64,000 bases of DNA from contig JAXGGA010005823.1 in assembly GCA_038373865.1 (NCBI GenBank), forward strand, positions 1 through 64,000, in the 5' to 3' direction. The stretch's first letter is position 1, and each line of letters starts with the position of its first letter. Below, piece by piece: positions 21,509-36,500 of the stretch. The notes below the pieces were generated by a model that was given only the letters and a program-made list of their open reading frames with translations, searched no databases and was not told the origin of the DNA. The translations under genes were made by a program, and so were the position numbers. The stretch is from Uloborus plumipes. Taxonomy: Eukaryota > Arthropoda > Arachnida > Araneae > Uloboridae.

Positions 21509-24500
21509 CTGAAAATAAAAAATTCTACATATTTATCTTAACTTTGATTAGCTTGCATTATAAATAAGAGAGATAAAAGAGGTACATCAATTGAATCAAG
21601 TTATAGTACACAAGTTTTGTACAAAATGAAAATGAAACGAAATTTTACCATAGTAGGAAAGATGCAAACACAGAAACACAGGGCTAGAAAGCATAATGTA
21701 ACAGTATTTGAAGAACACAAAAATAAAACCTGTACATGAACTTTTTTTAGCTTAACTTTAAGTTTGAGACTTGCTTAACAAAATGAAACATTTTTATATT
21801 CAAAATTCAAAGTAGAAAAGGAAAATACCTTTATATTTTATGCCGCAAGAAGGATCAGCTTTCAGCACGTCAACATTGGTTATTTTGTTTGTGAATAACC
21901 TTTTAAATATAGTCCATGCTGCCATTTACATGAAAACAACAAAATTAGACTTTTTAACACAGTTCACTAGTTTTAAGATATTTTTGACCCAAAGAATATT
22001 TTCTACAAATTTTTAATCAAAGTACTTAATAAGGTACATCTGGTATGAAGAGGTTCAGGGAAAAAGAAAAAAAAAACACCAGTAAAAATCAATCTAAAAA
22101 ATTATATAGAGAAAATCAACAGGGTGGAGGCCTTGAGCTCTTAGGACAGTAGTTTCCAACCCCTAAATGACGGGCCTGGCTATTAGAGCCTATTTTTGAT
22201 AATGCCAGAAAAAGTTTGATTTTGGAGATTTTCTCCCGAAAATTTCGAAATCGAAGTTTAAAAACAAAATTTTAGACAAGTTTTAATGATTGGGGGAAGG
22301 GCACTCCCCTGGAAAATGTTTGAAATTTAAGCCTTAAAATACAAATTGTAAGTTATTTTAGATGATGGAGAATATTGTTCAGAGAGTCTTCCCAGGACTT
22401 TTTAAAATTTAAGTCCTAAAAACGCAATTTTAGACTATCTTTTACTATGTGGGGAGAGGGACAGCAAGCCTTGGATTTCTTTCCTAAAATCCTTATTGTT
22501 GGCTCGGGACCAGGGCCTGATTAAGATATCACGGGGCCCTAGGCTAAATATTTTTTTTTGGACCCCCCATAATGAATCTTTTCAATTTTAAGCATGGGAT
22601 AAAACAAATTTAGGCATTGACTACAATAATTTTAGCCAGTTGGGGCCCCCTAAATTGTGGGGGCTCTAGGCCGTGGCCCAGTTGGCATATTTAGTAATCA
22701 GGCCTTGCTCGGGACTCTTCTCTGGATTGTTCTCAAAATTAACTCTTAATGATATTTTTTATTCTTTGCTACTCTTCCTTTACTTCTCTTGTGTGAATTC
22801 AATAGTCTACTTCACTACTGTTTGTCAAAAAATTAGTAAAAAAATCCCTTTGAAAAGTCTTCTTTATTTCACTCAAAAATTTTCATTGAAAAGAAAAAAA
22901 TTATACTATTTGAGTAGTATAAAGTGTCATGGTACTCAGAATTGGTATTAAAATCTTATGCAAATATGAAATCCCTTAATGCCAAACATATATCACACTA
23001 GCAAAAATACCCGGCGTTGCCTGGGCCAGTAAAAATACTGAGAAACAATTTATAATCGCCTTTTTTTCCCTAAACTAAAAGAACTCAAAATGTACCACTT
23101 TGACGATTAAAAATGTCGCTAAATTTGCGGTAACTGTTTTGGGATACCTAGGATAATTTTGCTCCCCTCCCTACTTTATGAAAATATGCTTAAGTATTAT
23201 TAAGTCAGTAATTTTTATCAAAGAAAAATTGTCATTTAATGCTGAGAAAATATTGCTGACCATGAAATGACGCTAAAAGTTTTTGTCCTAAGTCATTTCG
23301 AAATTAGTAGGCAGCATTTGACAATTATTTGTGCAAAAAACACAAATTACTGGTAATTTTAGTTTTTGGGTTTGATTAATTTCGTATGCGGAATACTTAA
23401 CGTTTGACGTAAGTTTTAAAAGTTTTTTAATGACTACGTACGGGATCGTCAAAAAAAAAAAAAAAAACCCTGAACTTTTCTTCAACTGCGGGAGTATTAA
23501 CTCGATGATTAAGATTTTGGCACAGTCTACAAATATCAGACAACAATGGTTTTATTTTAGTTATTTTGTACAAGAAGTAAAGTATTATTACATAGTTTTT
23601 GGCGCCAAAACTGGCGTCAGTTGAAAAAATGGATGAATCCTAGTTTAAGGTCCGGCGATAAATTATTAAATCTGGCAACCACAGAATCATCATTGAATGA
23701 TTGGATTGTTTGGGGATTTTAAGCTAAATGATTGCAACCTTAAGCTACAGTTTGAAAAAAATCGCCAAACCCTAAAGTAGGATTTTACCGAAAAAATTAC
23801 CCATAATCTTAGTTATTAGAATATTCTTGCAACAAATTCGGCAAGATACCTGTTCGATTGGTTTCTAAGTGACCAATTGTAAGTACCCGGCGAGTCAGCG
23901 CAAACAAATTTTTAAAAATACCGTAAAGTTGTATTTAAAGTTCCATTAAATTGGAAAATAATCAACCCAATCCATTTATTAGTTGCTAATCTCTTCAAGC
24001 GATTACATTACCGATACTCTAAAACACATACTGTCGGCCCCGCGCAAACGAATACTGTCGGTTCCAAGAAATATTTGATTAAGCGGAGAATTCGATTAAG
24101 CGGAATCTTTAGCATTGCGTCTATATGGCATGGGAAATATTCAATTCCAGGAAACTTGTGAAACTAATTGATACAGTGAACAATTTACTAATAAAGGAAT
24201 ACAATTTATTCTAAAAAAATAATATTTTCACGCAGCAATGCACATTAAGAAACACATTGCTAAAGGATAAATATTCTACTTACAGAACTAAAACTACAAA
24301 ACGTTTTAAATACAAATCATGGTTAAAAGCCTGGATATTCCCCATGAAGCTGGAAAAAAACCCTTCATGATTTGACTTGAGAAAAGCCTTGAACATTAAA
24401 TACGGAAAGAAGAAATGATGCCCGCAATTTTAGCTTTTGACAGGGAGTTGAGATGATACACTAAATACTGAATTAGTTTGGTCAATGCCTTTTGGATTAA

Positions 24501-27500
24501 TGAGAAATATGTACCTTAATTTGGAATGGAAAAGGCGCTATCGATCGAACTTTCTTGAATATCGTTATAAATTATAGCCTATGTGTTATTCTGATGTATA
24601 AGCTACATTATGGTAAAAGTTTCATCAAAATCCATTCAGTAGTTTCAGCGTGAAAGAGGAACAAACACACATCCATACATCCATCCATACAAACTTTCAC
24701 ATATATAATAGTAGTAAGATTCAGCAACAGAAGTGATGCAACTCAAATAAATAAATAAAAAAATAAAAAAATGAATAAATAAAAATAAAAAAGCAAATAA
24801 TAATAATAATAACATAGCAATTACTGATTTAATACTTAATTTAAAAATACTCACTTTAAGTGGACCAAGACCAGGACACATTGCCAAATCTTCTACTGAT
24901 GCCTGTATTATACCTTTCAATGTCTAAAACAAGAACATAAAATATCAGGAATCCCAGGAATTAACCTACAGGTTCATCATCAGAAATAGTATCTTTTCAA
25001 AGTATACAGAAGTAATTTCTAACTTTAAATTAAAACTGAATATTTTTAATCTAAGCTTATTATAAAAAAATGCTAAAAAATCTAACAGAAGCACTTCATA
25101 AATATCTGCCTTCTGTCTACTCACAGTTGTTATAGCATTGGCAAATATCTAGTTAACCCATTAAACGCCGCTATATGAACCACATTGAAAAATTTTTACT
25201 TTTGACTTGTTTTGAGGAGCAATACATATCTTTAATCATATATAGCTCAAATTTTTCGAAAATATTTATTTAGTCAAGAGATATGGTATGGTCCCAAAAT
25301 GGGAGACTTGGCGCTTAGTGGGGATAACATAAATATCTCTGCTACAATAGTGATGCTTGAATAAAATCTGACTAAATCTAGTTTAAAAATCTAAAAATCA
25401 TTTTTATGCAGTTAACAAAGTTATTTATTGATACTAAAAGATTTTTTTTTATTATTAAGTTTGTAAATTATTCAATATATATAAAAGTTTCAAAATAGAG
25501 ATTTTGTAAACTTTCTCACTTACTAAACATATTTTTTGTATGAAAAGAAATTATCACCAAGAATTTCTCACCTTTTTGTCTGAAGCTTTAGGATTGTCAT
25601 ATACCATACAGAAGTGATAGGTTATTTTCATTAATTATGCCGAGGCATAATTAATGAAACTAATAGAGCAAAGATATTCAGGGTTCAAGCCAGGCTAAAT
25701 GACGATGACTAGTCCTAGACTTTTATAAAACGGAACTAAGAAATTTTTAAGTAGCGCAACGTTACATTTATTTCCTCATAGCAATCCTTTTTTTTTTTTT
25801 GTAAAGTCTACTTCACAACATGTTTGAGAAAATGATGTACAATTCATAATATCGAAATGTTTTTAGAAAAAATGGTCTGTATGATTGACGTCGATGTATT
25901 AGCGACAGATCTAGTTCCTCCGATGTCATAACGAAAATTGCAATAAATTCTAAAATGCGAATTGAGACTTATTCCATTATATGTAATCTAGGCAATTATC
26001 ATTAAGGCTTTCCCTCTCAATTGTCTGATCAGAATCTGGCGAGTGACAACAAATGACACTGTACTCATTTGCTGGAAATGCATTACAATTTGTGTTCGCC
26101 ATATTGTTCAAAGCTTGCTGCTAAGTCAAAAATTTTAACAGTTTTAATTTCAAGAAATGTTCTGTTTTAAAATTGAAAAAGTTTCTGTTTTAAAATTGAA
26201 CCTCCTTTACTGAATGCCACTTGCTATGGCTTTGGGAAAGTGCTCCTCAGGGGAACTCACAAAGGACAAGAAAAGGGGCTGGATAGTGCCTACTTCAGCA
26301 TTAAAATTTTTAGGAGAGAGGGGGAGGGCGTTATTTTTTGAATGATTGAAATATCATTCTAGTGGACGTCTAATCCCCCCTTGGAGGAGGTGCACCATTG
26401 TCCTTATGGAGGATTGGTCACCGCTGTTTACCTAGAACATTCTTCAGAACGAATGGAATGTCACCTGTACTGATAAAAGCACCTGATTTTGAACAACAAA
26501 AGAGAGCTTACTTTGTTCTAATACAAAGGGGTTGACCTTCAACAGTAAATAACAGAGAGGGGAGTGTTTATTCATGCAAAATGGGGGAGGACTTAACTCT
26601 GCCACTCGTGACATTTACTGCTAATCAGAAAGCGCCAAGTCTCCCATTTTGGGACCTGTGTAAATAAACAGCTATAAAACTTGTTTAAATTAAATTTCTT
26701 GACCCCTGTTTGTTATGACTTGAAAAAAGATGTCTTATGATTTATATTCCATGTTTTTAAACTTCTGCGTTCGATTTTCTTATTTTTAAGGATTTTTTTG
26801 CCTTATGAAGTAAATACAAGCTTTTTTGCTAAAATTAAACTATTTTTAAAAAATATAATTTACATTACAAACTTTTTGAAAAAAATACCAGTTAAGTTAG
26901 GGACTTTGCTATTCAATTAAAAATATTTTCAAAATATTTATCTTTATTACTTACCGAGGAAAAAATCTTAATCAAAGGTTCCCAAAATGGGAGACTTGGC
27001 GCTTAATGGGTTAAGACAAGTCTATATGAATGAGGGGGGGGGGAGGTAAAAATTTTGTGCGCATTCACTTATTTCAATAAGACTCCGCTTAATTTAGAGG
27101 CTAACTCACATCTGCAAAAGCTGATGTCCCTGAAAACTAATGGATCCCTCCATTTCCACTTCTAAACTATGATTGGCGCAAACCTAACCTGGCAGCATTT
27201 TGAAGGCTATGCAGATCCTAATCGTAGTATTATGACGCTGCCCGTTTAGGTTTGCCCTAACTATAGATGTTTGCCTTTCCATATCATCAGTAGTCAGACA
27301 GTGAAAATATTTTCTTCAAAGTATGTCCAGGGTTGGGGCTTTAGACGTCTGAAACAGGTTTTGTGCAGGACAGATGGTTCTTACCGTCCAAAACTATCTG
27401 AAAATGTCTTAAACTGTTCAAAAGTATACTAAAACTGAAAGGATCTAATGTAATCAATATGTATTAATTGCAACATTAGTAATAAATATAAATACTGAAC

Positions 27501-30500
27501 AGTTTTAATTTATCAATATTTGATAATATTATTCTTAGAAAAGTTAATACTGTTGGCCCCTCTTAAACGAGTACAGTCGGTTCCCAGAAATATTATTCTA
27601 TTAAGCGTGGTATTTGTTTAAGTGGGGATCTTTAACATTGTGTCTACAGCATGGGGAATATTTGGTTCAGGGACGTTTTATTCGTATAAGCGGGTTATTC
27701 GTTTATCTGTTGCCCCATTAAGCGAGACCGACAGTACTATGAAAAGTATTTTAAGTAAAAAAGTAAACTTACTAGTTCCACTGTGATTTTAAATTTCCTT
27801 ATGTAAAAGTTGATAATGTTATGAAAAGAAACTTGCATAACTACCGAAGTAACTTTCAGTTTAATTCATAATTTAAAAGAATGCTTTTAAATGTGTAATA
27901 TTTGGAAGAGAAAATAGGTTAACTTTTTTTAATGGTTTTTGCTTGATATTGCTTACATGATGTTTAAACAAAAAATTAATTAATTAATTAATACATAAAT
28001 AAATAAATAAATAAATCTTTAAATCCTACTTCAATGAATAGAAAATATATAAGCAGTTACATTTTAAAACTAGTAAAATGCAATTTTTTATTTATACTTT
28101 TCATAATGTGTTCTGTAAACTACAATAAACTTTCGATATTTTCAGTTAAAAACTGTCATTTATTGCAGTTAAGTAAATTATAACATTATATTTTCAACAC
28201 TCCTATTTTCATATCTGTAACAAAAGTTTGGATAGTTAAATTCATGAGTAGTAATTGAAATTTCAAATACAAATTTGTAACTCTTATGTTAGTAGATTAG
28301 AATTAGGGATGGACCGGATAGTGATTTTGCCGGATACCGGATATCCGGTGGCTCATCACCCGCCGGATACCGAATATCCGGAATGCCCAATTGTAATACC
28401 GGATTGTAATACCAATTGTAATAATTAATTACCGGATTGTAATTAATTATTACAATTGGTAATTGATTATTGTAATTAATTATTAATTATTACAATTGTA
28501 CAAATTATTAATTGTAATTAATTATTACAATTAATTATTACCAATTAATTATTACAAACCGGATTGTAATACCAATTGTGTAATACCGGATATCCTGCGG
28601 ATATCCGGTATTACAATTACATTGCATGTTCGCTTATTTTTATATAATGCAGCTTGAAAACAATAAATCAGTTGTTTCTCGCATCATTTCTTTAAGAACA
28701 TGTTAAATACATTTAAAATAATTTTTAAAGCCTCTATTTTATTGTACAGGAATAGCGCTACATATGAAATGAAACACTAGCATATTGTGATTTCTTTCTA
28801 AATTATGTATTTTTATCAAAAGTAACAAAACTTTAAAAGATAGAATTAAATATTTCTGTATGTACTCAAAGTTTAAACGTTTAATTATTCTTAGTTTAAA
28901 TTTTAAAGCTTTTCTGTTTCAATATTATTTTAATAAGTTTCTATGTAAATGATATAGTTATTAAATATTTCACCAATATTATATCCACGATAATTGATTT
29001 ACAAAAAAAGAAAGACAAAAAGAAAAAAAAAACTAAGCTCAGATAAACATTTTTTTTTTTTTAATTAATACATATTTTATTAGAATTTTATGAATTTAAA
29101 CTTCATTACAAAGTAACACATTTTCTTACTTTTAATTTTGCAATAATATAAAGCAAAATTTTGCTTTGAAATTCTTTTTTTTAAAGAATAATATGCATGT
29201 AATTTTTCTAACATACAAGTTAAAGAAGAAAATATTAAAACAGGACCAGTGTGTTAAGAAATTATAATAACAATAAACTTATACTCAAATAATCAATTAA
29301 AAATGTTATATAACTCCAAAAAACAAAGGTACATATTTTCTGAAGATTCAAATCACCAGCTTATATATATTTTTAAGAGTTATGCTAAAGTTGTTAACTT
29401 TTTAAAAACAAATGATTAAACTTATACTTAAATGATCAACTTGAACTTTTACTTTAGTTCCAAAAATTTAAGATACATTCTTAAAAGTAGCAAATTATCA
29501 TTTTAAATACATTAAGAGTCATGCTAAACACATTCACTTTTTAAAAAAAAATTAATAAACTAATTCTTAAACAATAACCTCGAAATTCAACTTCATTTTG
29601 AAAAAATAAAGATACATTCTTAGATGCAAATGTTATATTTATGGGTTATTCCAGCCAAACTGGTACAAATCATGTCTGAAATTGTCGAGATAAGTTTATC
29701 AAATGAAGTAATTTTCGCCAACTAATCGTTGTTTTAAAAATTATTCTCTGTGTTGTTGTTGTTACATGCCCCTGTTGGTCAGCAGAGCTAGACCAGGTCC
29801 ATGAAGGATGGGGTAACGATACGGCTTGGGCTTCCGTTTTTAAGAGCACCCTTTTAGGTGTAAGACCGATTTTATGCTCAACACACATGCCATTTGCCAT
29901 AAGGACCCTTTCATAGGGTAGGCATTCATTCATAACTCACTTTCACACACACACAGAAAGGACAATGACATGAGCAGGGGCGCCCCGAGCTTAAATTTTT
30001 GGGAGGGGGAAAATTCTCAATTTGCCGAATGGAACTTCAAAATGTGCCGAATGAAAAAAATACGAGTATGTACACAAACTTACTACCATTACTTTGTGAG
30101 AAAAGACGATGGGTGTAACTTAAAAAAAGAAAAAAAAACAAGAACTTCGATAACTAACAACGGGGTTGTGTGCTGAATCGCCAAAGCGATTGATTGGATT
30201 TCTTATATATATATTATACAGATTAAAACATATTGACTGCAAGACACAGTGGCTTACTCAGGGGGTGGGCTGACAGGCCTGCAGCCCCCTCCAAAATTTT
30301 CAAAACGAATTTTAATAATGTAAGCCACTGGCAAGACAGATTATAAAATATTGCATATCAGTAGCTTATTTTTCAATGGCGAATCAACGAAATTATATAA
30401 CGGGACTTTTTTTTCAACACTATTTCTTCATATATTACATGCATAATTTATTGAAAATGATGAAAACTAATTTTATTAAATTCTAAAAAAAAAGCATAAT

Positions 30501-33500
30501 GTCTGAAAAAAAATTTGAACAAAGATTAAAATTAATTTATGGCTAAAATTTTTTCCAAAGGTATGACGACTTTTAACGCAGAAATTAATTTGTTTCTAGT
30601 TATTGAGATCGGTGGCGGATTTACCAAGTCCCACATGTCACAACTGTGACACAAGAGCCCGGAAAGGAATTTAAACTGCACATGAAAAATTTTCACGTTA
30701 AACAATGGGCTCCCAAAATGTATTGCAGCAGGCTCTCAAGTGTGGGAGTCCTATGGCCATTGATTTAAATCAGTGAGTAAAAAATGCATTGAAACAAATT
30801 AAAAGAGGAAGAAAAAAAAGGTCAATTTAAAACTAACTGTTAATAGCGATAATTCGCTGCTTGAAGCAGTCTTTATTATTTTTCTTACCGCATCAAATGG
30901 ATTTTTTGGAGCTCCAGCAAGTTTCACGGAGATATGTCTTCCACCGTGGCAAAGTTCCTTATGTTTTCGTTTATAATCGTCATCAAAATTAGTTCCACAA
31001 ATTAAACACTTAACTTTATATCGTTTACGAATTATCTTCATTGCAAGCAAAATCAATAAATTAAGAAAAACAGATAGATGTATTTCAGTACTATAATTAA
31101 AACGAAAAACAATATAGAACTAGTTCGACGGTCGATTCTTTTTCGTAGCGAAGAAAGTCAAGAAATGGAACTAAATAAATGAAGCTAAGCAGATAATATT
31201 TTTCAGTGCGAGAAATGAGAAAATCTGCTAGTGAAGCAAAAAAAATCTGAAGTCACCGCACATAATATAACTAATTCTGTCTGCAATTTCAAGAAAAAAT
31301 ATTTTTTGCACCATTAATGCGACTGTAACAGAGTGGACATCCCACGGTGCAAATTAACTATCAGCAAAGAATTTTAGGCTTATCTTAGTTGCTGACTATT
31401 AGGGCTGGGTAATGCATTGATGTATTGCGGAACACAGGTGTACACCCTACATCATTACATCGGTTTAGAATTCTTCTGTAAACCGATGCATCGGCACCGC
31501 ACCGATGTACGGTACACCGGCGGTGTTGAAGTGGCAGCGAGCCAATCCAAATCCAGCATAGCAATCATTGACGAAGTTCCATGTTACTTGTGCCAAATTA
31601 ATCTCTAATCTCTAACAACTGTTGAAATGGTCACAACCCAAACCAAATCAAATTCTGAACAATGTGAAAAAAATAAGGTCAGGCGACAGGCCCGTCATTT
31701 AGGGGGGGGGGGGCAGGGGGGTCAATTGCCCCCCCTGGCTTTGAGAAATCAATGTACTTGCATAGAAGTGGGCGTGGTTTTTTATATTTTCCGATGAAAT
31801 TGTATTGTGTTTGGACCCTTTGCCCACCCCCTCCCTGGAAAAACTTGAAATGACCCCTGTCAGGCAATTGGGTTTTCAATGAGCCAATCAACCGCATTTT
31901 ACGACTCCGGTGAGAAACGGTGTGATTAATCACGGTAACTGTTCGTTCCGATGTTATGAACCAGTGAAAAAGTTGATAGCTTAGAGTGATAATTTTAGCA
32001 CTTCTATTGAAAGTTGATCAAGTTTTGAAATGAAAACCTGTACCTTATAAACTGAAGGTAATGTGAAGGATATAGCATTGTTTAGACAAAAATGTGCTTT
32101 GTTTATGAATCTTTATTTGTTCAACACCGGGCGCATCCCAATGGAATTGTAACCTCCCAAAAATTTTGCTCTTTTGGAAAATTTTGAGACAGATAATTTT
32201 TTTTTTCATAACTTCACTTCTCAATTCATGACTTCAATGAAAAAAAAAATTTTTTTTTTTTCTTTCTTTAACATCGCGATGTAAGGTTAACAATGCATCA
32301 CGATGTAGAAATTCCTACATGGTCCAGCCCTACTGACTATATAATTCAATGTATCAAAGTAATCTAATCACAGCAGATACATTACTAGTACTTCTTTTTA
32401 AAAAATATCACATTGAATGTAATTGCTTATTTTATTTCTGAGTGGCTTGCAACACAGTGGACGGTTTGAAATATAAAAAATCTAGGAACAAAGATAAATA
32501 AGTGTTTTTCCAAGATTTTTTGTTTACATATATAAAAATCAGCAGAAAGGGTGTCAGAAGCATTTTTTGTGCTGTGCATTGCAAATGATTTTGTTGTTGC
32601 ATTTCAGCTTAATCTTAAATTGCATTTTAAGTCCTAGCAATTTGAAGCTGGGGCAGATAATTTTTTCCTTCTTTTGCCAAAGAATTTTTTTTTTTTTTTT
32701 GAGTCCTTTATAAATGGCTTATGCCTAAATAAGTAATACTTGGTTACACACAATTAGATGGAGAACAAATAAAAAATACAATTTGTTGGTGGTAAATATT
32801 AAAATTAGTTATCAAAATTCAGAAGTATCGGAACTGATTTGTACCATTTTCGCTGAAATGACCGATATATTATTATTATTATTAAAAGTTATTCTAAAGA
32901 TGTTCACTTTAAAAAATAAATTAAAAAACTTATATATCTAAATAATTAACTTAAAGTTTTACTTAAATTCCAAAAAACTAAAGATGCAAATTAACATCTT
33001 AAATACAGTCTAGTCTCAAAGCTCATAGTCCCAAGGTACCGGTTAAAAGCTTAGAGTTATTGATAGTTCGAGTTACAAGCAGTTCCTACCGTCTTTTCAA
33101 GAATTTGGAACCATATGAAAACTTTGAAATAAAGGTATATTTGAGTTTATAAAGCTTCGAGTTATCGAGGCTCGATTGAATGTTATTGAGGGTCATGCTC
33201 AACATGTTCTCGAGGAGTTACGGAGCGGCGTGACAGACGGGAACAGATTCTAATAGCAGAGAAATATCTTTTCTGAAAGGAAGGGATTACAAATAGAAAG
33301 AACGAAACAAAGTGCAAGATTCAAAATTTCTTTACACACATTCAAACTCTCTTTCAAAAAAAAAAAAAGCATGGCTAAGTTGCGACGATTCATGGGGACA
33401 AATGTTTACATTATCTAGAAGAACACTTTCGATAGGGTTAGAGAGGTTATTTATTGTATGTTATTTTCAATTATAATAAAGCAATAATAGTGGCAAAGTA

Positions 33501-36500
33501 AAAAATATCTAACTACAACATCATTGGGTGCTAATAGACCTCAATATTTGTTAGAAGTACAAAAACTAAAAATAAAAGAATTCAATAAATAAAATACTTT
33601 GAGGATTTATATTAAGAACTACTGCGATTAATTTTTATGAACTAACGATATGATCATAAGTTTTTTTCAACCTTTTGTCGCACATTAATCCTTGAAGGTT
33701 TGTAGCTTTTTCTTTCTAAATATTTTAACTAAAATATTTTTGAAAAGCTGAAGACAATCATACTTTATCTGGAAATTGTGAAAAACCAAATGTGCAGAAT
33801 GCTTCCATGTTCAGTACTAGATCGGAGGAATAACATATAATTTTTGTTTTAGAAGCAAAAAATGGTAAAAAGGAAAGATGAAAAGTAATTACATCATCTA
33901 AAAGGTTTATCAAACAATGAAATTTTTAACTGGGATTTTCGTAAAAAAGAAAATATTCAATTAGGTCCTCACATCATACCGGATAACCCTCACATCAATT
34001 CCGGATATCTCCTACATCAATACCGGATACTTTGCCGGATATCCTGCAAAAATCTTCCGGATATCTGTATCCGGGGCGGTCAGCCGGATCGGATATCCGG
34101 AAGTACCGGATACTTAAAATATCAGCCGGATACCGGATAGTTACCGGATATCCGGTCCATCCCTAATTAGAATCATATGCAGAAGTTTAGTACATTTTAA
34201 ATACTTATTTGGAAGTTCACAGTCAATAAATTAAGTGTTAACATAAAGTCTTAATTAACAAAATATTCATTGTTTTTAATATTTGCTCACAAAATATAAC
34301 TTCACTAAAATTTAGTTTTGGACACTTTTGAACACAAGGGTTTTTTGCACTATACAGAAAAAGCTAGGGGTTTAATGTAGTGTCCAAAACCTAGCCAACT
34401 CTGATGCAGTCCACTGCAATAATGTGGCAACACAAAAAAAATTAACTATAAAAATCATGCTCTGAAAATCCTTTCGTATCAAAATTTGAAGTAATGCATT
34501 AAATAAAAAAGAAGAGAGAAACCTCAAATTTTCTTCTTAAATAACGTATTTGATAATATAGCTTGATTTTTTCATAAAGAAAAGGAAAATATATCTAAGA
34601 TTTAATATTTACTTTGAATGTAGAAAGAAGAACCATTGCATCTGTTTTGTTTATTGATCTAATTGTTGTCAAGCAGTCAATTAGCTGAAAAGGAAAAAAA
34701 AAAAACAATAGTGTGCAGAATGATGTTTTTTTTCCACAAAAGTCTACTCACTAGTTTGTAAATCTTGAAAAATATACACTTGATAGTCTTGGAAATATCA
34801 TATGACAATATAGTGGCAATTAGTTATTAAATACAGAAACACTTTCTTTATAGTCTTTAAAGATATCAATGACATTTTTACTTTTTTATTGAACAAAAAT
34901 TTTCATGGAAAAAATGGAAAAAGTGTAGAAATTAAAAAAAAAAAAAAAAAACATCTAATTGCTTTCTATACCTTTGAAAGTTTTAAACAGCAAGATTATC
35001 CTTTCTCTTTCACCTTTTTCAGAACTTAGTTCAAACATATTTCAAAAGGTGCTTCGGTAGAGAGAAAACAAATGAAGACTGGATTGGTGAAAATTGAGTT
35101 GCTATATGGATCTTGGAGCATTTCAGCAATAAAGAAGCACATAACAAAAACATATATATATTTTTAATTTGACCATCCTAGTGACAGAACCACACACACT
35201 TGTTGCTATCCCTATATACATACATGCCCAATTACACTGGGGCTTACCGCCAGGCGGATTAAAATTTATTCTAACAAATCAGACAAGCTGACAGTTCAGT
35301 GGAATTCTTTGAAAGACCTACAGACACACGGTCATGCACAGATTTTAATAATGTAGAAAATTTGACAAATGGCTCTGTTTAAATTAAAAAATAAAAAGAT
35401 CTAACACATGTGTTATAAATCTCACCTGAGAGTATTTATCACTGTCTTGTTTCTCCTTTATCAAATCGGCTGATTTATTTTCGAACATTTTATATGTTTC
35501 AAGATAGTTACCAGCTTCTTCCGCACTGCAAAGAAACAGATAATTTAATTTTCATAAATGCAATGTTCTTGATTAATACTAAATTCTAGCATGAAGGCAA
35601 AAGATAACATTGTGCAGCAAAAAAATAAATAAATAAAACTTGTACAATGCTTCTGACATCGTCCTTGATGATTCCTACATAAAATGAACCCCCAAATCCA
35701 AATATGATCACCATCCCCTTTAACCAGGGTTCACTAAAATGGGCCCGTCTTGAAAAAAACCCAACCGGGTTTTTTCAGGTGGGCCCACTTGAAAAAAACC
35801 CGCTATGTCAGTAAAGTGGGTTTTTAAAAAAATTACTGCATATTGAAAACATTTATTTTAGAAACAAACTAAATATTACAAATATTTTGTTGAATACTAA
35901 GCCTAGAAATTGGTATTGATCAATTAGTTATAATATCTAGTTTGTTACCATATTTAGTCTTGGTGAGTACCTAATCCAGAAATTCTTCGACTTATTAGTA
36001 TTTTCTGACGACTTATTAGGTATTAGAAATAAAACTGCACATGAATTTTACTTTTATTTTCTTTTTAAATACTTAGAACATCAAAGTAAGCAATAATTAT
36101 TCCTATCTATAAATTCAGTTCAATATCAGTTTAAAATATAATATAAATTTAAAATATTCAATATTACAATAATTTTTTCAAATTTGCCGAATAAGAATTT
36201 TTTAGGAGGTCACAGTGACTTCGCTTCATTCACTGATTCTAAGAAAAGTAAAAGTAGTGCACAATTTTGAATAGATATTAAAATGATTCTTGAAAAAACG
36301 CAAAAAAACCTGGGTTTTTCTTTTCGTCAAAAACCTGAAAAAACCTTTTGTTCAAAAATCCAGGTGGGCAGGGCTTTTTCGAGAAAAAAAAAAACTTGTG
36401 TTTTTTCAAACATTGCCCATAACCCACCAGATTTTGAAGATAGCTCCTATTTATTTTTTTACATAGCCATCATTTTTACTTGATGGGGAAGGGAGTATTA

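Larger units (their letters stand above)
28304..34165. mobile_element. 5.9-kb hAT element with perfect 8-bp target duplication
   Basis: Starts TAGGGATGGACCGGATA and ends with TATCCGGTCCATCCCTA. ATTAGAAT flanks both sides (28296-28303, 34166-34173). Both subterminal regions are crowded with CCGGATA/TATCCGG motifs. The left one also has a palindromic TTGTAATTAATTATTACAAT tract (28390-28570). Inside lie a zinc-finger exon (30889-31041, -) and nested elements at 30247, 31400 and 31687. I see no hAT catalytic domain, so it is probably non-autonomous or has its transposase in short exons I cannot join. A second copy's end is at 1-334. It sits wholly in ERCC1 intron 8. Confidence 0.88.
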
